From Macrocystis pyrifera (taxonomy: Eukaryota; Sar; Phaeophyceae; Laminariales; Laminariaceae), in the NCBI GenBank assembly GCA_031763025.1, contig JASSKH010000025.1:9601665-9665664 (forward strand): a stretch of 64,000 bases of DNA. The letters run 5' to 3'. Shown piece by piece: positions 22,939 to 35,529 of this stretch (position 1 is the first letter of the stretch; each line of letters starts with the position of its first letter). The notes under the pieces are model-generated. The model made no database searches, was not told the DNA's origin, and worked only from the letters and a program-made list of their open reading frames with translations. Position numbers and translations under genes: made by a program.

Positions 22939-24226
22939 TCACCCGGTCCCCGTGCTCTCCATGGCACGCCGGTCCGTCAGGGTATAGAGCGGCACCGCCA
23001 CCGTCGAGGTGTCTGCCAACCCCAAGTCCGCGCCCCATGCCAGATGCGCGAATTCGTCCTCGAAGGCATGGCGCAGATGCTCCGGCCGCACGTGAAATTC
23101 CTTAATGTTGGCAGCCGAAACCGTTCTCCTTCGGGTCCGGCAGCCGCTCATTGTCGCCTGGTAGCTGATACCCGGCTGTGCAATGGCTGTCACCCGCCAC
23201 GGCCCCGTCCAGTGTTCATGTGCTAGTTTGGCGTGAGTGCCCTCCCGCGCCATCTTGCTGTCTGCCTCCTTTACCAGCATCAGGTCTCCCACTCGCGCCC
23301 CTTCGCCTGGAGAGTGTCGCCTAATGGCCGTATTGTGGCGTACGCGTCGCTTGTTCTTGTCTTCCTGACGCTTCTTCGACATTGCCCGCAGTTCCATGAA
23401 CGTCTGGTGTCTCTTCGCCACGAACTTGTCGAGTCCAGTGCGGAATTTTTCACCGTCCAGCGCAGGAGTAAGAGCACCCAAGTTTGTGCGTGCATCACGA
23501 CCAAACAGAATCTTGAAGGGCGTCCCACCTGACGGGAGACGCGGGTCCGGCGTAGTCCTTTGAATCCAACAAGCCGCGCTTACATATTCGTCCCACCTTG
23601 CCGGCCAAAATTTGTAAAGCTCCGCCAAGACCTCCTGGAGCCACCCCCCCATCCTTTCCAAGGCTCTCCTTGACTACAAGGATGGTCAGCAGGACCATGA
23701 TCCAGCTCCACCCTGAGCCACGGGCACAGGTGGGCAACCACCTTAGCGGTGAACTCCCCCCCGGCATCGCTCCTAATAGACAGCGGCACGCCAAACGTGA
23801 GTAACAGCTCCAGGAGTTTCCTCGCCACTCTCACAGAATCCTTGATTCCAGCGGGTACGCAAACAGGAACCGGCTGGCCCGATCCACCACTACCAGCAGG
23901 TACCTATTCCCTGCGCTTGATACCTGTTTCATGTCCTGGAGGTCCATCTCAAGCACTTCCCAAGGCCACAGTAACCGAGCAGCTTCCCAAAGCCACAGTA
24001 ACCGAGCAGGCATCATGGCCACGCGTTGGCTCCGGGATATTTTTCTCCTCCTGCAACCGCACGATAGTACGTACTCCCTGACGTCCTGGGCTACTGTCGG
24101 CCATCCGTACTTGCCCTTAATCAGCAGGAGGGTCCGCGCAACTCCCGGGTGGCGGTAGGTACTGTGCACGAGTGCCAGCACCCCTGGCACTAATGCTCGC
24201 GGAATGGCCAGTACCAGGTACAACAC
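22939..24226 (-). pseudogene. Ty3/gypsy integrase, frameshifted
   Basis: From 24226 downwards come a zinc-binding domain (H near HSTYRHPG, then CGC), the first catalytic Asp (LEMDLQDM), and then in a shifted frame the second Asp (IRSDAGGEF). The catalytic Glu (LERMGGWLQE) lies in a third frame from 23661. A C-terminal domain with HWTGPWRV and a tail to 22939 follow. This is the DD-E integrase of Ty3/gypsy retrotransposons. Frame changes near 23831 and 23665 inactivate it. A 27-bp tandem duplication at 23956-24009 adds nine residues before the first Asp. No reverse transcriptase lies upstream; the element is truncated at about 24230. Confidence 0.88.
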
Positions 24227-24234
24227 CTGAAGGA

Positions 24235-25200
24235 CTCAAAGCCAAGCATAAGAGGGAAGGACAAGAAAAACTGGAGAAGATGAAGATCGGCTACGCAAGC
24301 CCTTGGGGGGCACGGGTCGCACGGGGTGAGATTGTTTCAGCTAGAAGATGATGAGCTTGCACACAACGGAGGAAGGCGTGGCTTGCTGTGTCCGAAGGGT
24401 TCGGGATAGATGACAGATATACGATGCAGCCCAACCTGATTAGCACCAGGCCAACAGTTTTGGAGCGAGTGAAACACAACCGAGGGATTGATAATTCTCT
24501 TTTTCTGATGTCGTATCCACAGGTAAAAATGCTGATATTTTTTCTTGTTGTACGTTGTTCCTCGAGCGCAAAACAAAACGGAGGGGATAGACTGTGTCGC
24601 CCTGATTGACCTAGAATTCAAGTCACACACCAACGCTGATGCTGGGCCATCGATGTAAGACCAGGGACATGGACCCAACGAGATACCGGTAGCAAGCATG
24701 ACATGGCGTATACCAGTGACGAGCTGCCCGGTGTGTTCGGAAAGGCATGGGACCTGAGTGGTAAATTGATGGATCTGCTGTATTCATTTGGACTACTTTG
24801 GAAAGTATTGCGATGGGCTGTCAATATATGTACGACTCTATTAGTCAGCCCAAACTTGACTGTCTGCATTTTCGTTGTCAGATATCACATGTGCTGCTGT
24901 TGAAAAATATCTCGCTGCTGGTATCGAAACAGCAGGGAGTAATTTTGAATTCCGTTGCGGAATGAGCGCCTCCCGTAGATGGTGCTAAGGGTGAAGCTGG
25001 ACGTAGTTACTGAGGAGCCTCTACCATGCCAGGAGCAGCATGTCTACCGCCGCCCGAGACGCCTCAACTCGGGAATCACACAGAAAAACCGTATTTCCGT
25101 CTCTACAATGCTATCAGTAATCTATACACTAGCTAGGCACGATGCTCAAAAAGATAAAAATAAGATAGTACTGAGGATCTGCATTGTAATACACGATTCA
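24235..25200. other. No gene seen
   Basis: Unique-looking sequence between the truncated retrotransposon and the AAT tract. Open stretches up to 120 codons lack any recognisable motif. Confidence 0.45.
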
Positions 25201-25201
25201 T

Positions 25202-26200
<999 letters not shown>

Positions 26201-26201
26201 C

Positions 26202-27973
26202 TGCTGCAGCGCCGACAGTGCTTCGAGGAGGATAATACGGCACGAGACTGTTCTGATCAGTGTCACGCGTCAGGTCTATTCGATAGGCAGAGGGCAAGCT
26301 TTGGCTAGCATCCTCTGGGCGGATCTTATAGGGGCAGGGAGGATCCCCGGTGTGGGAACGCCTTCGGCCTCGGATACAGAGCCAGTGACGAGGTTCCGGG
26401 ACCACCCGGTGTTTACTCAACACCATCAAGTGAAGAAAGAAAGTCAAAGCCAAGTGATCTGTGATACCTGTCCTATAGACTCCCAGCCCCTTGGGCCCCA
26501 CAGGTGGCCACTTGGGTACGTTGCGGGACCTTGTGGCGAAATCACAACCTTAGCACGTTGCGGCGACAGGAAAAACGTATACCGCAACGCTTGTGTAATG
26601 TAACAAATGCACCTCGATTGTGAGACGTCCTGTCCTGAACTTTTAGTTTCATGTGACGGTGTCGTTGGGTTTGTGGACGTTCTTGCAACGATTGTTTGAG
26701 TTTTTTTTTCTCCAACACATACGACACATTTTTCGATTAATTGTATACTGCTTGTTTGTATATATATTATGTTGTTATATGTATGATATATTGACGAAAT
26801 ATAACATGGAATATTGAAAGAAGGGAATTTGGGGCTTGCAGAGGGGTACTGAATCGTTGGCATGATTGAGAAGAAGGAAGGGATTGGGAAGAGGGAAATG
26901 GAGTTGACAACGGGTGCAGTTAAACTGCGAATTGCCGTCTACCAGGTATGTATCTGCAATAATGATTTTCGCATTGTACAAGAGGTGAGTTTTCCGTCGA
27001 TTGCAATTGTTTATCAAAATATTTATAGTGTTATTTTTGGCGACTTTTCGTTTATTGCAGAATAGACGCGGAATTCTTTTTAAAAGTAAGAAAAATAGTA
27101 CAAAACATTGTTCTTCCCCGAACGTGGTATATGTGCCGAAGTTTCACATGTTTTGCTTAGTTTTAACGTACGTTTTGGGTGACATTTGCGTGTAGAGCAT
27201 GTGTCGCATATGGTGTCGGTTTTGTGCAGTACAAGACAGCGAGGGGGGCAAGGAAATATTTAATATATATCTTCAGGAAAAAACATCACATTGTTGACCA
27301 TACAACAAAACTTGTCGTGAGTTGGTGAAAAAACACGTTGTGGGCGCATGCACTGCACTACTGCTGCAGTCTATGTTGTCTTCTCTAATTTCATTGTACT
27401 TTGTTTCGTGTAGATATCATTTTTCTCCATCAATTTTGGTATTTTTTCGTGTTTCGTTTTTTTGCCCGGATTTCATGATTTTGCTTTGTTTTTGACGTTT
27501 TTCATTTTGCGGTTTGTTTCTCTATTCAATTTCGATTTTCGTTGTGCTGTCAGTCGTGTAACAAAAAACACAGCACCTTGACCTGGTACGTTTCCGAACC
27601 TGAGTACATTGTGACGCGTACATTCGACAATCCGGGGACGTTGTGAATGTTTACGTTGGGCAATGATCGACCTTGAGATTTGTGGCTCAAGGTGTTTTTG
27701 CTTAAGGTCCACCAGAGTACGCTCTCAAGGTACTCCAGTGGCCACCTGTGCCTGCCTTGTCCTTTGTGCCCGTCATCGTGTCTGTGGTGCTTAGTTGATT
27801 TTCCACGCTGGCTGCTTGCATCTACCGCACTGCATCGATCCACGTTCTGCGTGACCCGATCATTGCTGCTTGGAGGCACTTCCTCGAACTCCCAAACAAC
27901 AGGTGAGCCGGCCTCAGAGATCTAACGAGCGCAGGTCCTTTTCAGGCTCTGAGAGCTGTACCCTGCTGTAACA
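26202..27973 (+). repeat. Ty3/gypsy LTR split by a DNA transposon
   Basis: 26202-26498 and 27751-27973 match the intact LTR, ending CCCTGCTGTAACA. The 5' end is shortened by a small deletion near 26210. The interruption is a 1252-bp transposon with terminal inverted repeats. Confidence 0.8.
26499..27750 (+). mobile_element. Non-autonomous DNA transposon, copy 2 (CMC-like)
   Basis: The ends are CACAGGTGGCCACTTGGGTA and TACTCCAGTGGCCACCTGTG. They pair over about 20 bp with two mismatches and are flanked by CC duplicated from the LTR (26497-26498, 27751-27752). Comparison with the intact LTR at 22176-22731 shows a clean insertion. No coding sequence is recognised. Confidence 0.82.
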
Positions 27974-28367
27974 TGATGAACCCAGGCTGGTCGAAGTGCA
28001 TTGCAGGAGATCGGGGTGTCTGCAAACCGTGCAGGGGATCCGAAGAGTTTGCAAAATCGGGGGAATGATGCTATCTTGCATGCTCATGCGTCACCTCACA
28101 TTGATCTCGTATAATAGTCATATGCACTTGTACACCCACATTCGTATGCATGTGAAAACCCGCATGTTTTTGTTTTGCCCGTCTGGCATTATGGTCATAC
28201 TTGCAATGCTGTTATGTGTGCACGCTGCCAATGGCGCTCCGCCTGTTCGTTCTGTATTGATTTGAATATAATAGCTCGGTCAATGCATGCAGACATACTT
28301 GTTGCTCGTGCTCCGTCTGCCTGTTGCCCGTGCTCGTTTGTCCCCTCAATGTTCATGATCACACACA

Positions 28368-28706
28368 TTTTTTTTTTTTTTTTTTTTTTTTTCATCATCA
28401 CTTTTACTTTCCAGCCCACTCGTAGGAGGTTTTACCCTCGACGATCTTCTGGACAAGCCGTGGTCACAGGTGTCGTCCCTTCTCCCCCCCGGTACGTGCC
28501 TTTATTTTTAATCGCGCATAGGGCTCAGCATTCCCACTGCTCGTCGATTTTCATCGAATGTACAGCTAACTCACGCTCTCGCGCTTTCCGCTAATCAATT
28601 TTATGCAAGAAAAAGTCCCTATGAGCATGCACTCGGTGAGACACGAACTCACGAAATTGATCTTGATAGGCTCGCGGACCACCTACCAAGCCACCGGGGA
28701 CGCCGG
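28368..28706 (-). mobile_element. SINE-1, full-length, minus orientation
   Basis: A 25-nt T tract, a complete body and a tRNA-like head ending CCACCGGGGACGCCGG. Short CACAC on both sides may be the target duplication. Confidence 0.83.
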
Positions 28707-29608
28707 CACACTATGCACGTTCGTCAATAAATGACTGTGTGCTATTGATCACATATCATCTTCAAAAACAAATGCACACGACAGGTGTCGAAACAGACCA
28801 AAGGTGCCGTACATACTAATACACGCATAGTCTCGTATGCCGTTCGCCCGGGTTAGGTGACACCGGTAACTAATTATGTAGAACATATTGCTGTAGTGAT
28901 GCCGTCCAAGAGCGAGGTCATTTATAGCACATGCTTTGACGAACACGTAACTCGCTCTGAGGCCAAGCATGGACCAAGAATTTGAAAACACTAACACTAA
29001 CATTTTTTTTTCAGGACAAGTCTGCACACCTGACACGCAGACAATCTCAAGCAAGACAAGGGCTGTGAACGATGCTGACCGTATGTGAATAAATGTTCAA
29101 AATACAGCCAGATACATGTATCCTTCCCCTTTTTCTGGGCTGTCATACAATGCCCCGAGCGTACACACAGGGTAAAACGTACAGCAGACCGCAGAAAAGA
29201 AAGAGAAGGAATTTGAAGAAACATGGACGACTGCCACGCCACCAACAAGGACGACCGTCCCGGCGAAGGAGGCAGTACGCGGGGTGACGAACCATCTTGT
29301 AGCAGCAGCGACCGGGGGAGCGACAACGACCAGGACCACGGTGGTAACCGCAGCAACAGCGGTCACCCTCGCGAACGCACGATCATCCCCCTTGTGCGGA
29401 GTGAAGTTCTTCTCGCGCAAAAATGATCTAACTTGACCGCCAGCCGTGGAATACCGCAAAAAAAAACAAAAACAAAAAAAAAAAAAACGGTACCCTGGCT
29501 GTCTAGCTCACGCAGTGAGAGGCGTGTTTTACAGCGCCGTCGCCAACCGACGCCAACCCAACCTATATATACCAGGTATATATGGCGGGGGAGGGGGATC
29601 AAACATTT
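28707..29608. other. No supported gene
   Basis: A Gly/Ser/Asp-rich open stretch at 29222-29426 and an Ala/Val-rich one opposite are mirror images of the same GC-rich sequence. Neither is recognised. Confidence 0.4.
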
Positions 29609-29609
29609 T

Positions 29610-29835
29610 GTAGTACAACAGTATAGTAGAGTGGCAGGAGAGTGTGGCCAGTATTTCCATTTTTCGGTGGTACGGTACCGAAACGTCAACGTAGGAAGTG
29701 GGTTCGCCCGAAGTATTTTTTTTTTTGTCTGGCAGCGGTGTATCTATTGTACCCTGTGTTCACCTCTTGGGCGGTATTTTATTGTGTATACAAACGCTAC
29801 ATTTCTTGAGTCAAATAAAACAAACACAACTCGAA
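29610..29835 (+). repeat. B repeat
   Basis: Contains GAGTGTGGCCAGTATTTCC, GGGTTCGCCCGAAGTATTT and ends near AGTCAAATAAAACAAA. Same family at 30765, 45780, 45957 and 46505. Confidence 0.65.
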
Positions 29836-30272
29836 GAGCAACAGAAAAACCGCCAATCAACGTTGTCCGTTTCGACAAAATCCCTGCCATATGGCATTTA
29901 TCCATGATCAATTGGTAGCTACACATCCACTTGGTTTGAATTAATCTCATACGAGAACATCAACAGTTATTGATGCCATCTCATATCTCCTCATTCTCTA
30001 CCGTAGTAGATAATAATTCGATGACAGACCGGTCGAAAACACACATACATCTACACAAATTAAATACCAGAAACAACATATATAATAAAATATCCACCAG
30101 CTTCTCCCTGTTATTGCCTATATACTGTATAGTCATCAGTCGGGAGCAACTAGTAGAGGGCCCAGGCTAAGAGGTGAAGCTTCCCACTCCGGACAAGCAA
30201 ACACGACCAACGAATTTGTTGTTGATTCACCCACAACCTTTATCCTAACACAGGAACCGACTGCACCGTCGA

Positions 30273-30590
30273 CTAACGCTTCTTCCCCTTTATTTCATGT
30301 TTTTTCTTGTCATACGCTAGCTCAAGACCAATTTGAAGAATATGGTCCTCGAGGTTGACGTCGGGCAATATGGCTACTCCCGTTTCAGTATCCATCATCA
30401 AGTTAGTGCGTTCAGAGGACAGAACTTCCTTTCCAGGAGTGTCCCGCAACATATTCAACGTCTGTAACGAAAGATATACCGATGTCCGACTTTTGCTATA
30501 CATCTGCATCCGTTCCACCACGTTTCTAAGAACACGGTCCTCGAGCTCGACCTCGGGCAAAATCCCAACAACTTCCGATTCAGTATCCAT
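30273..30590 (-). CDS. Acidic-repeat protein, longest intact stretch (105 aa)
   Basis: Begins MDTESEVVGILPEVELEDRV and contains a second copy of the same module, MDTETGVAILPDVNLED, giving an internal repeat of about 65 residues. A lysine-rich end (KKKHEIKGKKR) closes it. Upstream, the same frame continues through two TAG stops into a segment with SKDVGVCEKSKIEVPVS. The longer gene is therefore broken, and this ATG may not be the true start. Related sequence lies at 31000-31170. Function unknown. Confidence 0.42.
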   Translation of the reverse strand: MDTESEVVGILPEVELEDRVLRNVVERMQMYSKSRTSVYLSLQTLNMLRDTPGKEVLSSERTNLMMDTETGVAILPDVNLEDHILQIGLELAYDKKKHEIKGKKR

Positions 30591-30733
30591 CGGCTAAATA
30601 GCGAGTTCAGAAGACGCATCTTCCTTTTCAGGAGTGCCCTACAATGAATCAGAGTCTGAAACAGGTACTTCAATCTTTGACTTTTCACATACACCCACAT
30701 CCTTCGAGAGCTCCTCAGAAACAGACACAGGTT

Positions 30734-30767
30734 CAGGGGGAGGGGGGGGGGGGGGGTAGGGGGTAGT
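30734..30767. repeat. G-rich junction tract
   Basis: A long G run with TAGGGGG follows AGGTTCAGGGGGA, between the two tandem acidic-repeat/B units. Confidence 0.85.
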
Positions 30768-30990
30768 AGTTTTGTCGCATAGAAGTATAGTGGAGTAGCA
30801 GAAGAGTGTAGCCGGTGTTTCCGTTTTCTGGTGATAATATTCCGGAACGTTACGTAGGAAATGGGTCAGCCCGAAGTGTGTTTTTTTGTATGGGAACAGG
30901 GTATCTCATTGTACACGTGTGTGCCTGTGAAGCATTATTTGACAAAGGGTGAGTATATTACAACAATTGTGCGAGAAATATAACAAATTC
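30765..30990 (+). repeat. B repeat
   Basis: GAGTGTAGCCGGTGTTTCC and GGGTCAGCCCGAAGTGTGT. It lies at the 3' side of the acidic-repeat relic at 31.0-31.9 kb, as the previous copy does for 30.27-30.72 kb. Confidence 0.65.
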
Positions 30991-30999
30991 TACCTCATC

Positions 31000-31940
31000 G
31001 TGCTCAATTTTATCATGAGCTTCGTGCTCAAGACCTACGATTGTACCGCTCTCTGATTCAGCGCCAACCTGAATAACGTAGTCCTCGAGCCTGACTTCGG
31101 GTAACAACTTCGAGATCAGTATCCATCAACGATTCCATGCGTTCAGAAAGAACGGCATCATTTCCAGGGGTAGTCTAATGAACTGAAATTTGCGATGACA
31201 GATTTATCCACCTCAATCTCCGATTTGGAATACATCCACACCCATTGATACTCCTCAGACTTAGCTAACAGTTAACCAGAAGGAACGACGACAGCTATGT
31301 CATCAACATTCTCTCAGATTCCTCTCACATACATCAAGACTTTCCGTTACGGTTTTTACAGAACCAGACACCAGTCCAGCTCGACGACGGATATGTCCAC
31401 AACAAACTCAGGGTCCTCACATACATCCACATCTTCCGTTACGAGCTCCGCAGCAGAAGATGCAAGTTCAACAGAAGGAACGACACCAGATCGATCTGCA
31501 AGACGGCGAACGGCATGAATTGAAGACGACAGGTGTGTCATCAACAATAACATAATATTCCTCTCATACATCCAGACCTTCTGTCACGGTCTTCTCAAAA
31601 ACAGACACCAGTTCAGCTCAACAAACTCAGACTCCTAATAAATTGACGACGACAGGTATGTCCTCAATCAACAATATCAGGTTTCTCATATACACCCACA
31701 CCTTTCGTGACAGTCTCCTCAGAAATAGACATCAGTTTATCTCGACGACGGGTATGTGCAAACCCCAATCAGACTCCTACCATACATCCACGTCCTCCGT
31801 TACGAGCTCCGAAGAACAAGATACAAGTGCAACAAAAAAAACGACAACACATCGATCCGGAATACGGCGAACGGCACGAATTTATGATGGCTACGAATTC
31901 AGACAAAAACGTTCCCCTTTTTTGTCGAAGTATCACTGTT
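31000..31940 (-). pseudogene. Acidic-repeat protein family, relic copy iii
   Basis: The minus-strand translation carries several degenerate units of the type TEDVDVCEDPEFVVDI..VPSAEL (about 31-47 residues apart) between 31850 and 31300. A module with SERMESLMDTDLEVV near 31140 follows. The DNA repeat is visible as recurring TACATCCACAYCTTCCGTTACG. Frameshifts and stops are frequent. Confidence 0.5.
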
Positions 31941-32289
31941 GAAGTCTGTGGTCGTCAGGGAACATCCGGGGGGCATCCACGGGTTCCTATGGGATACGGG
32001 TCTTGGGGTATAAGGGGTTTTTCTGCTGTAGTTCATCGCGCACAATTACGCTGTTTTTGGCTTGGGCTTCTACTATTCAACCTACGTATCTCGTAACTGT
32101 TGACTAGGTTGGTCAGCTCACTCGGGCGGTAAATCTGTGTTGGCCTCGAGCTGAGCTTGGTCGTCTGGGGTCTACCACAGTACTGCAATATTCGCGGGTG
32201 GGCTCGTTGGCGCACGTGAATGTTCGAGTTTGGGGTTTAACTGTGGGTGTCTTGTCGATCAGGTATCGACGTCGTGTATGGTATTAAAA

Positions 32290-32880
32290 TGAGCGGCCCT
32301 CCCGCCCACATGGTGGCAGGGCCACATGAAGTAAGTGGAGGTGTTGCACATGAAAGAATAGCATGGTATGCCCTTTGATCTTTACGTGCGACTACGTGTA
32401 ACAAAATATGTTGTTAGAATATGCTTGGTACCAGGTATGAAATACTAGTGGTCACGTCGTGTACATATAAATTACCGGGCAGTTTGTATTAGATATAAAA
32501 ATTGAGGAACAAGTGTGCTTGAAGAACGAATTGCACTTGCCGTCTTTGATTTGTATTGAATTTCATAGATGCAGGAGGTGAGAAGTGTTAGAATTACTGT
32601 GCAGGGTCAAAACAGTTTACTCACAAAAACGAACATTTCAGTAGAGCTTATTTTAAATGTATCGTACGGCATAAGATGGTGCAGCGAAGACATGGTGATA
32701 GAAAGAGACCCGCGAACGATAGTAGAATTATGAGTGTTTATTATGATCGGTCTCGCACAGAAGACCATGGAGTGACAAATGTTAGCGAGAGTTGCCTCCA
32801 CGTCTAGATAAAACGCAAAAGAATAATCAAACGTGATTCCCAGCGATACTCTGAGGCTACCTATCGGGTTCGCTAGTACC
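32290..32880 (+). repeat. Composite repeat, P arm (plus)
   Basis: ATGAGCGGCCCTCCCGCCC start and GATACTCTGAGGCTACC end. It precedes the core at 32895. TACCAGGTA lies at 32429-32437. Confidence 0.65.
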
Positions 32881-32894
32881 CCCAGCCAATCAGC

Positions 32895-35110
32895 AGAAGG
32901 AGTGGAGGCGGGAGAAACACGTCTGATTCCGCCTTGACAAGCCTTTCTCTAGCTATGATTGTTTTGGCCTCTGAAACGCTTGACCCAACCCAACGGCGTT
33001 TCTATCTCTTTTCCGCAGGTATGTTTCTACCTCCTGGTGGAGCATACGGCAGCTAGCAAACGCGTACACGAACGCATAGCTGCGACAAGAAACTTGGGTA
33101 CCTTACAGATCAGTACCGAGGGACGACGATATTACACATTTCGCCGTCTGTACACTGCAGACGACAGCCAAACATAAGCCTACGCCACTGAACTTTCTTC
33201 CTCTTGTTGCTGCGAAGTATTCGCCTGCTTCCAGCACACGTCTCTATCTGCTACTAAGACATGTTATACAATGCTACACACGCGTACACAGACCCATACT
33301 TGGTAGTCACAAGGCAACAACGGTGCTTGCAAGCGTATACCAACGCATGTCTACGGACAAGAAACATGTAAATCTTACACATCACTAGAGCGACGACGAC
33401 ACCACACATTGAGTCTTTTGTAAACCCACTGCAGACGACAGCATGAATACCAGCCTTTCTCGGTGATTCATCAGTCCTCGTTACTTCCCGTTACAACTCC
33501 CAGTAGCACATAACGGTAGTTCCTACGATTACGTCCTTTTATCAATCGAACAGTAGTAATGTCCACGCACCTGCACTCCCAACACCACACATCAGGGTGC
33601 TGACAGTTCCTACGAGTATGTCCTTCTATTAATTAATCAAACAACAGTATCCACACATCCACACGCTTACATAACAAATACACGCGCACGTCCTGAATAA
33701 TTGTCAAGTAGCTTGCGTATCTCGCTCGCAATTACAGCGATCTACAGTAGTGTCTACGCACCTGCACTCCCAGCACCACACTCAGGCTGCTGGTAGTTCC
33801 TATTAATACGAGTATGTCCTTCTATCAATCAAACAACAGCTTACATAACAAAACACACACGCACACCATGAATAATCGTCAAGTAGCTTGTGTATCTCGC
33901 TAAGGGTCTACTACTGCTGTACTCGTAATCTATCCGGGTTTTCCGTTTCAGATCCAACGAAGTCCAAATTTAATATTCACGCCGCATGTGGGGTCTATTC
34001 CTCTCATGTATGACCTCTTGATACCCTCATTTTGTTCAGTATATAAACACCCTCTTCGCACCTTAGTGCCTATCCAAACGCCAGCAACGATGCCGTCGAC
34101 TACGAAATTGCGAAGGTGACCATGTCCTATAACACTTACCACCCATTTGCTGTACCCCGTAACACGTACCGCATCTGCTCTGTCTATTTTCGAACTGTTA
34201 GTTCACATTGATACTCAACCTCTGACTTTACACCCTCAACATCATCTTTCTCTTTCTCCAGCTGCCCTTCTGCGTGCTCGACTCCGAGGACATCCGACAA
34301 AGTACCGCGAATACGCCAACCACTGCGGAGGTTGCGAATTCTCTTTGGATTATTTGTGCATTCTATCTAAATGCGGGAGCAGCTCCCCCTAATACTCGTC
34401 ACTTTATGGGTATCTGTGCGAGACCGATCATAATAAGCACTCGTCATTCTAGTATGTTCGTGGGCATCTTTATGAAATTCAAAACAGGTGCGAGATCGAG
34501 AATTTCGTCGAAACTCATCTTTGCGATCTGTGCGTGATACTTCAATCGCGCGTGTTACATTTTATATATAGCCTCATGCAGGAAATATATTCCGTATATG
34601 AGGAAAACGAGTGGGTGTGTCTACATTTCGGAAAGAACCAGAAAATATTTTTTTTCGAGGATGCACGTAGCTTGCCACAAGTGGGGAATTTTTCCGGTGT
34701 GTTTTCATACCTGGTATTAACGTTTTATAGATATGTTTGGATACTATCATCATTACCACTACCAGGGAGGATTGAATAAGGGATTGTGCCTATATTTCAA
34801 GTCGAAGAGAATTAATTATATGGGGCGTGAGTGGATCAAACTCCATTCGCGAAGCAGGTGGAGACATGCTATTACAGTATTCCTAATAAAGGTGTGGCTT
34901 TGAATCAATGTGCATTATTTTTTCCAGCAAAAAGCGCACACAACATTGATAAACAACGCTACTGCGAAATCGACGATTTCGCCAAACCTCGTGTTTCCAA
35001 TCCATGTGCGATAGTATGATCTTGTGCGCTGCGGATTTTATATACGAAGCAGGTGGGTAAAATGTATTGAATTATTTTCAGACTTTTTAAAATGTATTTG
35101 CATCGATCAT
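32895..35110 (+). repeat. Composite repeat core, copy D (Q-S-R, plus)
   Basis: Q (32895-33180), S (33180-33940) and R (33950-35110) in the order opposite to copies A and B. With P(+) on its left and P(-) on its right it is the most complete unit in the window, about 4 kb. No coding sequence is seen. Confidence 0.7.
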
Positions 35111-35124
35111 TTCCGACAAACTAA

Positions 35125-35127
<3 letters not shown>

Positions 35128-35165
<38 letters not shown>

Positions 35166-35178
35166 GGGGGGGGGGGGG
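35128..35178. repeat. Poly(G) tract
   Basis: 35 consecutive G, then CAC, then 13 G. Capable of G-quadruplex formation. It abuts the SINE at 35188. Confidence 0.95.
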
Positions 35179-35187
35179 CACTCGATA

Positions 35188-35524
35188 TTTTTTTGTTTTT
35201 GTTTTTTTAGTCATCGCTTTTACTTTCCAGCCTCTTTCGTAGGAGGTTTTACCCTTGGCGGGCTTCTGGACAAGCCGTGGTTACAGGTGTCGTCCCTTCT
35301 CCCACCCGGTACGTGCCTTTATTTTTTGTCACGCATAGGGTTCAGCATTCCCACTGCTCGTCGATTTTCATCAAATGTAGCTAACTCACGCTCTCGCGCT
35401 TTCCGCTAATCAATTTTTTATCCAAGAAAAAGTCCCTACGAGCATGCACTCAGTGAGACTCGGACCCACGAAAGTGATCTTGATAGGTACTCGGACCACC
35501 TACCAAGCCACCGGGGACGCCGGC
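35188..35524 (-). mobile_element. SINE-1, full-length, minus orientation
   Basis: A T-rich tail interrupted by G, then complete body and head. It sits directly beside the poly(G) tract and between two composite-repeat blocks. Confidence 0.82.
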
Positions 35525-35529
35525 GCCAT

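Larger units (their letters stand above)
22176..24230 (-). mobile_element. Truncated Ty3/gypsy retrotransposon (integrase + 3' LTR)
   Basis: The element runs on the minus strand from the broken integrase to a complete 3' LTR at 22731-22176. A purine-rich tract (GGACAGGGGGAG) sits immediately before the LTR, as expected of the polypurine tract that primes plus-strand DNA. The 5' LTR, gag and reverse transcriptase are missing. Two further LTR copies of the same family lie at 17382-20219 and 26202-27973 in the opposite orientation, so they are not its partner LTR. Confidence 0.8.

Noticed and set aside
29222-29426. Small acidic protein (67 codons)
   Set aside because: Composition is explained by a local GC-rich GGNGAC-type sequence, and the opposite strand is open too.
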